Assembly: GCF_000018865.1 (NCBI RefSeq)
Contig: NC_010175.1
Span: 992,001 to 1,056,000, forward strand
From: Chloroflexus aurantiacus J-10-fl
Lineage (GTDB): Bacteria; Chloroflexota; Chloroflexia; Chloroflexales; Chloroflexaceae
Reading direction: 5' to 3'
DNA length: 64,000 nt
Within the stretch, counting starts at the first letter, position 1; every line of letters begins with the position of its first letter. The position numbers and the translations under genes are program-made. Shown in pieces: positions 20,641 to 29,454 of this stretch. The notes under the pieces were generated by a model that saw only the letters and a list, made by a program, of their open reading frames with translations, searched no databases and had not been told where the DNA came from.

Positions 20641-20748
20641 TCTGTCGCACGACCGAATCAATACCTCACGCGCTGCCCACAACCTGGCCCATCCCGTGTA
20701 TACTAATGCCGACTGCTATGAGCATTCGGATCATTCGGGTAAGATACG

Positions 20749-21207
20749 ATGATGAATAACAACTTCTTCTCTTTTCAGTACCACGCACTCAAGCCACTGG
20801 CCCGGTGGGGGCTTGGGAGTGTTATCGGTGGCGCAATCCTGTCGCTCATTCCCGGTTTCTGGCGGCACTTTGGGCTTCAGGCCATAAGCTGGGGCGCTAT
20901 TGATTGGCTGCTGGCCGTAGCCGGACGCCGACAGGCACTGCTCAAGGCCGAAGACCTTGCGCTTGGTGATATTGATGAAAACGAAGCTCACGCTGCTGCC
21001 GAACGGTTACGGAATATCTTGCTGATCAACGCCGGTCTCGACCTCCTCTACATTGGGAGTGGTCTGTGGCTCATCCGACAGGCAGGTGAACGCACCGACC
21101 GTCGGGGTATGGGGGCCGGTATTCTGGTTCAAGGTCTCTTTCTCTTGCTCTTCGATAGCATCCTTGCCGCCGAAATCCAACGGCGCTGGATTCCACCATC
21201 ACCATGA
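20749..21207 (+). CDS. Small conserved membrane protein (DUF6992-like)
   Basis: 152 residues with about four hydrophobic segments (LGSVIGGAILSLIPGF, SWGAIDWLLAV, LLINAGLDLLYIGSGLWLI, GILVQGLFLLLFDSIL). The pattern resembles uncharacterised DUF6992 proteins; function unknown. Its stop overlaps the next start (ATGA at 21204), so it is the first gene of a coupled operon with the methyltransferase, acetyltransferase and glycosyltransferase. Confidence 0.75.
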   Translation: MMNNNFFSFQYHALKPLARWGLGSVIGGAILSLIPGFWRHFGLQAISWGAIDWLLAVAGRRQALLKAEDLALGDIDENEAHAAAERLRNILLINAGLDLLYIGSGLWLIRQAGERTDRRGMGAGILVQGLFLLLFDSILAAEIQRRWIPPSP

Positions 21208-22271
21208 TCAACCAACGTATCTTTTCACTGTTACAATGTCCAACCTGCCGGGTACGTCCATTAGTGGTTGAAGCCAACGGTGTGCGTTGCCCGCGCTGTC
21301 AGACGCTCTACCCGTTCTGCGATGGCTATATCGATTTGATGCCACGAGGGGCAGAGTTCGATTACGTATCAAAGTATGTCAGCGACGAAGAGCAACTGGC
21401 TGCCGAACTGGATTACCGGGAGCTGGCACCACCGCTGCTGGCCGCCGGTGTGCGTGATCGCACACTACGCCGACTGATGCGCTGGCAGAAGAACGATATT
21501 GTGCTCGATAACGGGTGTGGCACAGCCAAACATGCGGTCTGGAACGCGAAGTATGTGGGGTTGATGGTCGGTTCCGATCCGGCCACGCTCTTCGCCGATG
21601 AGGCGGTGCGTACCGTCACCCTGGCGAAGGCCGACTCGCGACTGTTGCCGTTCGCCGACAACAGTTTCGATAAGGTGTTTGCGATTGACATTCTCGAACA
21701 CTTTCCGTTACCGGTTATCGATGCCTATCTGGCCGAAACGGCCCGTGTGCTGCGTCCGGGTGGACGGATGCTGGCCTTCTCGAACACTCGCGAGCGGTCG
21801 CCGATCCAACCGCTGATTGATGTCAGCCGCTTCCTGGGGCGTCTCTTTGTCAAAGCTGGCGTGTACGACTTCGAGCGCGAGAAGCTCCGCAAGTCAGACC
21901 ATATCAAAGCCCTGGAGACCTGGGAAGATGTGCTGGCGGCGTTTGAACGTGCCGGTCTGCGACCTGTAAAGGTCATCTTCTGGAATAGCCTGTTCACGAC
22001 TTTTGTCGAACACGTCTTAATGAAACTGGGAGAGGCAGTGATCGGGCGGAATCGGGGACGTTCAGCATCTGAGTCTGTTCCCACCCGAGTCAGTGCCGGT
22101 GCAGCGCGTGAAATTCGGGCCCGCCAGCGGATGCGTAGTCGGCTACGCAAGAAGGGGCCGGTCTATTATGCGTTGCTGGCCGTAACCCTCTTGATGGAAC
22201 TCGATCTCTGGCTGTTTGGCTGGATGCGGTGTGGTAGTTATTTCATTCTGGTTGAAAAGCCACGCTCATGA
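21204..22271 (+). CDS. SAM-dependent methyltransferase with N-terminal zinc ribbon
   Basis: 355 residues. Residues 8-50 form a Trm112-like zinc ribbon with two CPxC pairs (CPTC and CPRC). The class I methyltransferase core follows: VLDNGCGTAKH (motif I, with Asn where Gly-x-Gly is usual), GSDPA, ADSRLLPFADNSFDKVFAIDILEHFP (motifs III-IV). A hydrophobic stretch near residues 320-340 suggests membrane attachment. The target is unknown; lipids, quinones or sugars are typical for this class. It overlaps both neighbours by ATGA. Confidence 0.85.
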   Translation: MINQRIFSLLQCPTCRVRPLVVEANGVRCPRCQTLYPFCDGYIDLMPRGAEFDYVSKYVSDEEQLAAELDYRELAPPLLAAGVRDRTLRRLMRWQKNDIVLDNGCGTAKHAVWNAKYVGLMVGSDPATLFADEAVRTVTLAKADSRLLPFADNSFDKVFAIDILEHFPLPVIDAYLAETARVLRPGGRMLAFSNTRERSPIQPLIDVSRFLGRLFVKAGVYDFEREKLRKSDHIKALETWEDVLAAFERAGLRPVKVIFWNSLFTTFVEHVLMKLGEAVIGRNRGRSASESVPTRVSAGAAREIRARQRMRSRLRKKGPVYYALLAVTLLMELDLWLFGWMRCGSYFILVEKPRS

Positions 22272-23443
22272 TTGACTATCGCGTACTCTCGCCGGCAGAA
22301 TTCGAGCAATTCTGGGCGCTCGATAGTTATGCGTTCGCCCGCCAGTATCACCGTGGTCGCTACACCCCGGCAGTCATTGCTCAACTGCGTGGCCTGTTTG
22401 TTGATGGCGAACTCGTTGCGCAGTTGCAAATCATGCCGTTTCAGATGCAGGCCGGATACGGGGAGCTGGCGGTTGGCGCGATTGGCAGTGTAGCCACCTG
22501 GCCGCAACATCGCCGACGTGGCTACGCCGAACAATTACTGCGCCATGCCTGTGCTGAACTACGCGAACGCGGGGCTGTGCTGGCGCTCCTCTATCCCTTC
22601 CGTCACACGTTCTACCAGCGCCTGGGCTGGGCACTGGCCGGTGAACGTCGACAGGTTCAGGCGTCGCCTGATCATCTGCAATCGTTCGCTGCCGCCCCCG
22701 GCACCTACGTTGCCGCAACCGCTGCCCATATCGCCGAACTCGATACCATCTACCGCGGTGCGCTACGTGGACGGTATGGCCCACTGGTGCGCGATCACGA
22801 CTGGTGGCAGGTGGATGTGCTGCACACCTGGAGTGGTGATCGGTACCATGCTTTTATCTGGCGTGACGAACAGGGACGTGGCCGCTCATACCTGATCTAT
22901 CGTCTCGAACGGAACGAGCAGGGTGATCGGCTGGTGTGCCGTGACATTGTGGCCCTCGATCCGGTCGCCCGCGCCCAGCTCTTCGTCTTCATCGCCCGGC
23001 ATGCCGATCAGATTGTGGCGGCTGAGATACCAACGCCTATCGATGCCCCACTGAATGCGCTGCTGCCGGCACCAGCCCCTACGTCTGTTGTCCCACTCTT
23101 CATGCAGCGCGTGCTCGATACCGCACGCCTGTTGAGCGACTATCCCTTCGCACCGGTTGGCAACGGGCGTCTAACCATCCAGATTAGCGATGACTGGCTT
23201 CCCGACAATGCCGGACGCTATCAGATCGCATTGGATAATGGGCGGGCAGAAGTTACCCGACTGGGGGCCGGTGAGGCCGATCTCGCCTGTACCAGTGCCA
23301 CCCTCAGCCAGCTTCTCAGCCGCTATCTCCGCCCACGCACAGCGGCTGCGTTCGGTCTCCTCGCCGCACCGAACCGGCAGGCATTGACGCTGCTCGAACA
23401 GGCACTCGATGGCCTGCCACCATTCTGCGGTGACTACTGGTGA
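22268..23443 (+). CDS. GNAT N-acetyltransferase, Eis-like
   Basis: 391 residues in the three-part Eis layout: an N-terminal GNAT domain with the acetyl-CoA loop VATWPQHRRRGYAEQLL, a second GNAT-like domain, and a C-terminal sterol-carrier-like domain (RLTIQISDDW...). Eis proteins acetylate amines such as aminoglycosides or lysines at several positions. It starts at an ATGA overlap with the methyltransferase. The native substrate in this operon is unknown. Confidence 0.86.
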   Translation: MIDYRVLSPAEFEQFWALDSYAFARQYHRGRYTPAVIAQLRGLFVDGELVAQLQIMPFQMQAGYGELAVGAIGSVATWPQHRRRGYAEQLLRHACAELRERGAVLALLYPFRHTFYQRLGWALAGERRQVQASPDHLQSFAAAPGTYVAATAAHIAELDTIYRGALRGRYGPLVRDHDWWQVDVLHTWSGDRYHAFIWRDEQGRGRSYLIYRLERNEQGDRLVCRDIVALDPVARAQLFVFIARHADQIVAAEIPTPIDAPLNALLPAPAPTSVVPLFMQRVLDTARLLSDYPFAPVGNGRLTIQISDDWLPDNAGRYQIALDNGRAEVTRLGAGEADLACTSATLSQLLSRYLRPRTAAAFGLLAAPNRQALTLLEQALDGLPPFCGDYW

Positions 23444-24536
23444 ACTGTGTCAACCTGAAATAGCGCTGAGCGCGCAAAAGCTGAGAATTGTCAGTATGCT
23501 ACGACCTCTCTACATCTCGCCATTGGGCCGGGGCGGTGTTGATTTCGGCATTCAGAACATCACCCGTGCCACCCGTCGCGCCGGCCTGGCCTCTGAACTG
23601 CTACGGCTGCCTGAGCTGTACAATTTTCTGCCGATGTTAATTCCCAATATACTGCCCGCCGATGTGGTGCGACGGTTTGATGTCGTCCAGGGCCGATCCC
23701 GCATAGCCTTCAGTCTACGCGGGTACGACCGACCGGTGGTCACCACCGTGCATCACCTGACCACCGATCCCGATCTGCAACCGTACAGTTCATTTGCCCA
23801 GCGCCTCTTCTACCGCCTGGTCGAGTCGCGCTACGACGGGCTTTCCATCGCCTACGCCGATGCAGTGGTTTGCGTCAGCCGTTTTACCCAACGTATGGTC
23901 GAAGCGACCTATGGCCGGCGCGATACCGTTCTCATCTACGATGGCATTGACACCGATGTCTTTGTGCCGCCGCCGGGTATGCAGCGCCGCGACGATGGCC
24001 TGCCGCCGGCAAATGGCCGGATTCGCCTGCTCTTCGTCGGCAATCGTACCCGTCGTAAAGGCTTTGATCTGCTGCCACGGATTATGGATCGGCTGCCTGA
24101 AGACTATGTACTGTATTACACTGGTGGCTTTCAGGGACGCGATACCGGGCCACCCCATCCCCGCATGATCCCAATCGGTTCACCGGATCGGGATGGTCTG
24201 GTGGCCGCCTACCAGAGCTGCGACATTCTACTCTTTCCATCACGGCTAGAGGGTTTTGGGATTGCACCGGCAGAAGCGCTGGCCTGTGGGCGCCCGGTCG
24301 TCACCACCAACGTCGCTGCGTTACCCGAAGTGGTTGACGATGGCGAGAATGGGTTTCTGGTAGCCCGTGATGATGTGGCGGGTTATGCCGAAAAGGTACA
24401 GATTCTCGGTGAAGATGCTGCCCTGCGCCGCCGTTTCGGCGAGCATGGCCGGGCGAAGGTCGTCACTCATTTCGGCTACCGTCCACTCGGTGAGGGCTTT
24501 CGACAGTTGTACGGGCGGTTGTGCGGCAAGGGGTAG
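23409..24536 (+). CDS. Glycosyltransferase family 4 (GT-B)
   Basis: Up to 375 residues. The donor-binding motif EGFGIAPAEALACGRPVV (E-x7-E) and the linker RLLFVGNRTRRKGFDLLPRI are typical of GT4 retaining enzymes; the acceptor-side loop is SPLGRGGVDFG. The start is uncertain: the listed ATG overlaps the previous gene by 35 bp, and ATG 23496 (MLRPLYISP) would trim 29 residues and part of the first strand. It probably adds a sugar to a lipid or surface glycan at the membrane. Confidence 0.86.
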   Translation: MACHHSAVTTGELCQPEIALSAQKLRIVSMLRPLYISPLGRGGVDFGIQNITRATRRAGLASELLRLPELYNFLPMLIPNILPADVVRRFDVVQGRSRIAFSLRGYDRPVVTTVHHLTTDPDLQPYSSFAQRLFYRLVESRYDGLSIAYADAVVCVSRFTQRMVEATYGRRDTVLIYDGIDTDVFVPPPGMQRRDDGLPPANGRIRLLFVGNRTRRKGFDLLPRIMDRLPEDYVLYYTGGFQGRDTGPPHPRMIPIGSPDRDGLVAAYQSCDILLFPSRLEGFGIAPAEALACGRPVVTTNVAALPEVVDDGENGFLVARDDVAGYAEKVQILGEDAALRRRFGEHGRAKVVTHFGYRPLGEGFRQLYGRLCGKG

Positions 24537-25040
24537 AATGCGGACATCACCAGATGCCAGCCGGCTATCATTGTCGTCCTGTGGATTGTGCCATCATCCC
24601 ACACCGGCGTTGGTAGGGGCGCACGGCCGAGCGCCCCTACCGGGCACGGCCAGAGCGATCCCTGTTGGCCCGTGACATAACCGATGTATCGTACCAGCTA
24701 CTGGGTGACGTATGCGTAATGCATAGCACGATGCGGGAAAGGGGAGAACGTTATATTAACTCACAGTTCCTGTCCGTCCCTGAACCTGCTGGGGGCGCAA
24801 GAATGCTGATGCCGTATAGCTCCCGCTGGTTTGGGGTGGCGACACCTCGCGAGACGCAGGCACCGTGCGCTGGTACAGGTGGGGAGCGAGCCGGATGCTC
24901 GCACTCCCAGGGGATACCAGTGCCTGTCCACCACGATGGAGCGCTCAAAGATACAACGAAGGAGTGACGGTAAATAGCGCACGATGACGTGAAACCAGGC
25001 TTGACATCAAATCCAATCTACACCTCGCACACCCCCCTCG
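24537..25040. other. Intergenic region, no gene; one strong hairpin
   Basis: Apart from the hairpin at 24612-24641, I see fragments related to the 54-kb repeat (GCGTAATGCATAGC near 24710, GCACTCCCAGGGGATACCAG near 24900). No coding sequence is supported. Confidence 0.6.
24612..24641. repeat. Hairpin GGTAGGGGCGC... GCGCCCCTACC
   Basis: Perfect 11-bp stem with an 8-nt loop, 75 bp after the glycosyltransferase stop. A related hairpin is at 52965-52995. No T-run follows, so it is more likely a REP-like element than a terminator. Confidence 0.7.
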
Positions 25041-25293
25041 CTCCTATCTTCTCTCTCCTATCTCCTATCTTCTCTCTCCTATCTCCTATCTTCTCTCTCC
25101 TATCTCCTATCTTCTCTCTCCTATCTCCTATCTTCTCTCTCCTATCTCCTATCTTCTCTCTCCTATCTCCTATCTTCTCTCTCCTATCTCCTATCTTCTC
25201 TCTCCTATCTCCTATCTTCTCTCTCCTATCTCCTATCTTCTCTCTCCTATCTCCTATCTTCTCTCTCCTATCTTCTCTCTCCTATCTCCTACC
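25041..25293 (-). repeat. 21-bp tandem repeat, about 11 copies, GGAGATAG family
   Basis: The plus strand reads CTCCTATCTTCTCTCTCCTAT repeatedly; on the minus strand this is GGAGATAG alternating with GAGAGAAGATAG. It begins 12 bp after the lgt stop codon. Because 21 is a multiple of 3 it creates a false long ORF. Confidence 0.95.
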
Positions 25294-25304
25294 TTCTCCC
25301 CCTC

Positions 25305-26201
25305 CTACACCGACTCAGCCCGTGTACCGGCAGTCTGCCCGGCAAAGGGGCGGCGATGGTTCAGGTAGAGAAGGAACGCACACAGCACAATCGTCGTTAC
25401 GCTGACCAGTTGCGCAACCCGAATACTCCCCTCACATTCACCACCGATCCCATTTGCACACAGGCTATCGGTGCGTAAACCTTCAACCCAGAACCGCCCA
25501 ATCGAATAGATGATACCGTACAAAAACAGCAGATCACCCGGATTCAGCCGGCGCTGTTCAGGTGGCGCCAAACGACCGAACCGCCGGTCGAGCCAGAGCA
25601 GAACCCCAACCCCGACCAGATTCCAGATCGACTCGTACAGGAAGGTAGGGTGAAAGAGGGTGGTAATCGGGTACGTAGACAGATCGTTGTAGGGCGGCAA
25701 GCGATATTCCGGATCGATCCGCAACCCGAAGGGCAGATCCGTTGGTCGTCCATACGCTTCCTGGTTGAAGAAGTTTCCCCAGCGTCCGATGCTTTGCGCC
25801 AACAGAAAACCGGGCACACAGACATCGAGCCAATCCCAGTAGGGCAATTTAGCATAGCGCGTGTAGATCACGGTTGAGAGTAATGCGCCGATAATCGCCC
25901 CGTGAATGGCAATTCCGCCAGTTGTCAGGTTCAGCGCACTCCACGGATTCGGTGCGAACCGTTCCCACTCAAATACCACGTAGTAAATGCGTGCTCCCGC
26001 GATGCCAAGGATCAACCCCAGCATCAACTGATTCCAGACGTGATCGGGATGGTAGCCACGGGCAACAGCCCGGCGTGAAGCCAGCATTGCCGCGATCAGG
26101 GCACCGGTCATGATGATGGCACCATACCAGCGCACCACAATCGGAATACCAAACAAGGTAAAGCTAATCAGAAAAGGATCGTCAGGCGGATAGAGAACCA
26201 T
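25305..26201 (-). CDS. lgt: Prolipoprotein diacylglyceryl transferase
   Basis: 298 residues with seven membrane segments. The Lgt signature GRWGNFFNQEAYG and the HGAIIGALL segment with its conserved His are present. It attaches diacylglycerol from phosphatidylglycerol to the lipobox Cys of prolipoproteins; the SH3 protein at 29.5 kb and the TAXI binding protein at 60 kb carry such lipoboxes. Its TAG stop lies in the TAGGAGG run leading into the microsatellite. Confidence 0.96.
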   Translation of the reverse strand: MVLYPPDDPFLISFTLFGIPIVVRWYGAIIMTGALIAAMLASRRAVARGYHPDHVWNQLMLGLILGIAGARIYYVVFEWERFAPNPWSALNLTTGGIAIHGAIIGALLSTVIYTRYAKLPYWDWLDVCVPGFLLAQSIGRWGNFFNQEAYGRPTDLPFGLRIDPEYRLPPYNDLSTYPITTLFHPTFLYESIWNLVGVGVLLWLDRRFGRLAPPEQRRLNPGDLLFLYGIIYSIGRFWVEGLRTDSLCANGIGGECEGSIRVAQLVSVTTIVLCAFLLYLNHRRPFAGQTAGTRAESV

Positions 26202-26344
26202 ATTGCACTCTACTTCCTCTCAGGTTAAATTGCAATCCAGAGCAGATATGACATACGCCCGGCTGCACATCATGTTTGATGAAAAAGAGCAGTACCCACC
26301 GCTAAGGGTGGCTTTCCAACCGCAAGACACGTTCTGCATGCACG

Positions 26345-27109
26345 CTACAGCGACGCGGCGTAGCGCACGGCATTGCGAAAAATCTGCAACCCATCACCCT
26401 CGCGTCGGGCCGGTTCGCGTGTCCAGCGTGGATGCTGGTGGGGCAACACAGCATTTTCGGGGTGCGGCATCAACCCCAGTACATTCCCCTGCGCATTGCA
26501 CAGACCGGCAATCGCGTGTGGTGACCCGTTGGGATTCGCCGGATACCCCTCGCCGACATAGCGAAGTGCTACCAGCCCATTCGCTTCTAATTCGGCCAGG
26601 GTTGCCTCATCCCGAACAGCAATTCGTCCTTCACCATGGGCAACCGGCACTTCAATGGGCTGCTCGATACCCTGCGTAAACCGGCACCGGCTATGCGCTA
26701 CTGCTTCGAGCTGCACCCAGCGACATTCAAACTGCTGCGATTCGTTTGTCGTCAGGGTTACCCGCGGTGACTGCCGCAGCGGGCCAGGTAGTAAGCCTGC
26801 TTTCACCAACACTTGAAAGCCGTTACAGATGCCAATGACGGGCCGGCCATCGGCAACAAAGCGTTCAAGTTCTTCGCCAAGGCGATGGATCAAATCAACT
26901 GCCAGCAAGCGACCGGCACCCAGGTGATCGCCATACGAGAAACCACCCGGAATAATCAGCATTGCATAGTCAGTCAATCGAATTGAGCGCTCGATCAACC
27001 GATTGACGTGAATTCGTTCGGGCTGGGCACCGGCCAGCTCACAGGCCAGCGCCGCATCTGCATCCCGATTAATACCGGGAGCGCGGAGAATGAGTGCTTT
27101 CAGTTCCAC
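26345..27109 (-). CDS. purQ: Phosphoribosylformylglycinamidine synthase, glutaminase subunit
   Basis: 254 residues. The class I amidotransferase features are GFSYGDHLGAGRLLA, the nucleophile loop GICNGFQVLVKAGLLPG, and the His/Glu pair in MPHPENAVLP. It delivers ammonia from glutamine to PurL for FGAM formation in purine synthesis. purS and purL are not here. Its start overlaps the upstream kinase gene by 10 bp, so the two are probably co-translated. Confidence 0.95.
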   Translation of the reverse strand: MELKALILRAPGINRDADAALACELAGAQPERIHVNRLIERSIRLTDYAMLIIPGGFSYGDHLGAGRLLAVDLIHRLGEELERFVADGRPVIGICNGFQVLVKAGLLPGPLRQSPRVTLTTNESQQFECRWVQLEAVAHSRCRFTQGIEQPIEVPVAHGEGRIAVRDEATLAELEANGLVALRYVGEGYPANPNGSPHAIAGLCNAQGNVLGLMPHPENAVLPHQHPRWTREPARREGDGLQIFRNAVRYAASL

Positions 27110-28482
27110 CGAAACTCCATCTCTACCTCACCGATCTTGATCCGATCACCAGCTTGCAGACGCTGCGGCACGTTGGGCAAAATTTGCTTACCGTTAATCT
27201 CCGTCCCATTAGTGCTCTTCTGATCAGTGAGAATATAGTGATCGCCACGTCGTTCGATAATTGCATGCAGGCGGGAAGCAATCCCGCGGTCGTGTTCTGC
27301 CAGATCGATTTCGGGAAAATGGGCCCGTCGCGGATCACGGCGTCCGATCCGGATCGGCGAACGATCTAGCACCACTTCCCAGGTTCGATAGGGAGAGCGC
27401 AGGATCAGACGTGCCGGTGGTTTGCGCAGTGGTGGCTCCGCTACGACGTCTTTGCCAGACAGGGCTGTACCACAACCGGCACAGAACCGTGCCTGCGGTT
27501 TGTTCAGGCGTCCACATTGATCACAAACCACCCCTACGCTCTCACCTGCACCGGGCAACGTTGATGCGGGTGGGGGCACAACCGGCGGTGGCGCTGCCGG
27601 CTTTGTAGGCGGCAGCGGCTGCATCCGGAGCGTCGGATCAACGTATGGCGTCTTCAAGAGCTTATGCAGTGCCTGCTCCATGTCGAGACAACTGGCAAAA
27701 CGTTTATCGCGCTCCAGGCTCATCGCCCGAATCACAATCGCCTCTGTTTCAGGCGAGACCGAGCGATTGATCCTGATGATCTCACCCCGCCGGGGAGGTT
27801 GCAACGGCACCGGTGGAATGGCCGTCAACAGATGCAGCATCGTCGCGCCAAGCGCATACACATCTGAAGCAGCATCGGTCTGCCCACGACCGTATTGCTC
27901 AGGCGGGGCATAACCGGCTGACCCCATCGCAATCGTGTCTTTCGTCTTGCCGGCTTTATGCCGGCGTGCCACCCCAAAATCGATCAACTTCAACACACCG
28001 TCCGGCGTCAGAATCACATTTGCCGGTTTCAGATCGCGGTAGATAATCGGTGGCTGTCGTGTGTGCAAATAGTGCAGAACTCGACAAAGCTGAATCCCAT
28101 ACGCGATAACCTGCTGTTCAAGCATGGGGGCATTCGCTTCACGGAGAATGGCTTCCAGCGTCTTACCGGGAACGAACTCCATAATCATGGTGGGCCGACC
28201 TTCATAGGCAAAGAGGTCGATCACAACCGGTAAGTTGGGGAAGGATAGTGAGCGCAGTAGTTCAGCCTCTTGCAAAAAAAGGTGTTGGGTTTCAGCCAGC
28301 TCTTCATCACTAATGTCGCCAAGCGGCCGCATCTCTTTCAAGGCCCAGATACTGCCGTCACTCACCCGCCGGACACGGTACACTGCTCCCATACCTCCAC
28401 GACCGATGAGGTTGAGCACCGTGTACGCATCATTCGTTCCCCGCACGGTCAGATTGTCTGGAAGTCGATCAGGCATCAGCAT
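27100..28482 (-). CDS. Ser/Thr protein kinase with zinc ribbon and FHA domain
   Basis: 460 residues. The kinase domain (about 15-280) has the glycine loop GRGGMGAVYRV, the Lys in WALKEM, YRDLKPANV and IDFGVARR. A Pro-rich linker leads to a zinc ribbon CDQCGRLNKPQARFCAGCG (about 325-345). The C-terminal FHA domain (about 365-460) shows IRIGRRD, SRLHAII and STNGTEING. No transmembrane segment is present, so it is a soluble Hanks-type kinase that can read phospho-Thr, perhaps its own. The overlap with purQ is unusual context. Confidence 0.93.
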   Translation of the reverse strand: MLMPDRLPDNLTVRGTNDAYTVLNLIGRGGMGAVYRVRRVSDGSIWALKEMRPLGDISDEELAETQHLFLQEAELLRSLSFPNLPVVIDLFAYEGRPTMIMEFVPGKTLEAILREANAPMLEQQVIAYGIQLCRVLHYLHTRQPPIIYRDLKPANVILTPDGVLKLIDFGVARRHKAGKTKDTIAMGSAGYAPPEQYGRGQTDAASDVYALGATMLHLLTAIPPVPLQPPRRGEIIRINRSVSPETEAIVIRAMSLERDKRFASCLDMEQALHKLLKTPYVDPTLRMQPLPPTKPAAPPPVVPPPASTLPGAGESVGVVCDQCGRLNKPQARFCAGCGTALSGKDVVAEPPLRKPPARLILRSPYRTWEVVLDRSPIRIGRRDPRRAHFPEIDLAEHDRGIASRLHAIIERRGDHYILTDQKSTNGTEINGKQILPNVPQRLQAGDRIKIGEVEMEFRWN

Positions 28483-29135
28483 AGCGAACTACCGTAGCTA
28501 TCGTTTCTAGCCAATTATACCACTAGCGCAGACCTCTGGTCTCCCTTCGCCCGCACGAGCGAATTCAGGGACGGGCAGCATATCTGAATCTACCAGAACT
28601 TATTTCACAAAAGCTGTACTATCGTGCTCCCAGACGGTCGCACAGGTGCATGAAGGCTTTCTAATCGCTAACGACAGCGTATCCTGTTTCCAGTCTACTG
28701 GTATGACAGTGAGAAGGGCTGAAGACTATCTCCGATGCCATCACGCATTGGATTGGTTGCCTTGCGCGCTCGTCATCCACGTGTTGCGAAGTTTGGAGTG
28801 CGACGGCTATGCTCACGATCCGGGACGTGGCATGCCGTTGATCCTGCCGGGCACGAGGATGCTGTATGTGCTCGTCACAATTATAGAGTCTGTCAGTAAT
28901 GAATGAGGTAACTTCTCGTAAATATTTTTGAAACAGGCTCTACACTTCTTCAGGACGCCCCACACAGACTTTTGGCCTCCCCGCTCCCGCTGCGTTCAAG
29001 GGTGACAGTTTTATGAACGAACGCAGCTTACGTGCGTGTGATTAGGGGTGATGGCGTTCAGGCCATCTTTACGTTCCATCTTCCGCATACGCTCAACATG
29101 GCTGTTCGTTCCCGAGCACACACTCCGTGCTATCC
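28483..29135. other. Intergenic region with a MITE, no gene
   Basis: The 28594-28942 element occupies half of it. Nothing else is recognisable in 28943-29135. Confidence 0.6.
28594..28942 (+). mobile_element. Candidate MITE, about 350 bp
   Basis: The left end CAGAACTTATTTCACAAAA and the right end TTTTTGAAACAGGCTCTAC are imperfect inverted repeats. The ends and an inner GGATTGGTTGCCTTGC are shared with the elements at 52326 and 19999. It has no transposase gene. Confidence 0.65.
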
Positions 29136-29164
29136 TTGACGAACCGGCCATTGACTGCTATAAT
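29136..29164 (+). promoter_or_regulatory. Promoter of the tRNA-Leu/tRNA-Pro unit
   Basis: TTGACG, a 17-bp spacer and TATAAT end 12 bp before the tRNA-Leu 5' end, a near-consensus sigma-70-type promoter. Confidence 0.82.
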
Positions 29165-29176
29165 CTGCGATGTCGC

Positions 29177-29264
29177 GCCGAAGTGGCGGAATGGCAGACG
29201 CGGCGGTCTCAAAAACCGCTGGGGATCAACCCCCGTGTGGGTTCAAGTCCCACCTTCGGCACCA
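29177..29264 (+). tRNA. tRNA-Leu (anticodon CAA)
   Basis: Acceptor GCCGAAG pairs with CTTCGGC. The anticodon stem GCGGT/ACCGC closes the loop CTCAAAA, giving anticodon CAA (reads UUG). A long variable arm (GGGGATCAACCCCC) marks a class II tRNA, and the T-loop GTTCAAGTC is canonical. The terminal CCA is encoded. Confidence 0.96.
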
Positions 29265-29290
29265 GCGAGAGTTGTCTGGCTCTCACAATA

Positions 29291-29367
29291 CGGGGCGTGG
29301 CTCAGCCTGGTAGAGCGCCGCGTTCGGGTCGCGGAGGTCGGTGGTTCAAATCCACTCGCCCCGACCA
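29291..29367 (+). tRNA. tRNA-Pro (anticodon CGG)
   Basis: Acceptor CGGGGCG pairs with CGCCCCG. The anticodon loop TTCGGGT sits in stem CCGCG/CGCGG (reads CCG). The T-loop GTTCAAATC is canonical and CCA is encoded. It is 26 bp after tRNA-Leu and shares its promoter and the terminator behind it. Confidence 0.96.
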
Positions 29368-29372
29368 AATAC

Positions 29373-29406
29373 AAAGAGCGTCTGTGTCGCCACACAGACG
29401 CTCTTT
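29373..29406 (+). terminator. Terminator of the tRNA unit
   Basis: A perfect 15-bp inverted repeat AAAGAGCGTCTGTGT / ACACAGACGCTCTTT with a 4-nt loop directly follows tRNA-Pro, and the stem itself ends in TTT. Confidence 0.88.
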
Positions 29407-29454
29407 ATCATGCATGTTCCTGCCGGGATTGGTATGATACAGGTAAGAAGTTCG

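Larger units (their letters stand above)
19895..20748. other. 0.85-kb intergenic region filled with repeats
   Basis: It contains the one-ended MITE fragment at 19999-20115, a CACAGAGGCACAGAGAACAC element near 20218-20243 and the 107-bp tandem repeat. An extended -10-like TGTATACT at about 20698 may serve the next operon. No gene is supported. Confidence 0.7.

Noticed and set aside
24989-25405. 138-codon frame with repeated SLLSPIF
   Set aside because: It is the translation of a 21-bp microsatellite and runs antisense into lgt.
28646-28906. 86-codon frame
   Set aside because: Lies wholly inside the candidate MITE and is not preserved in the other copies.
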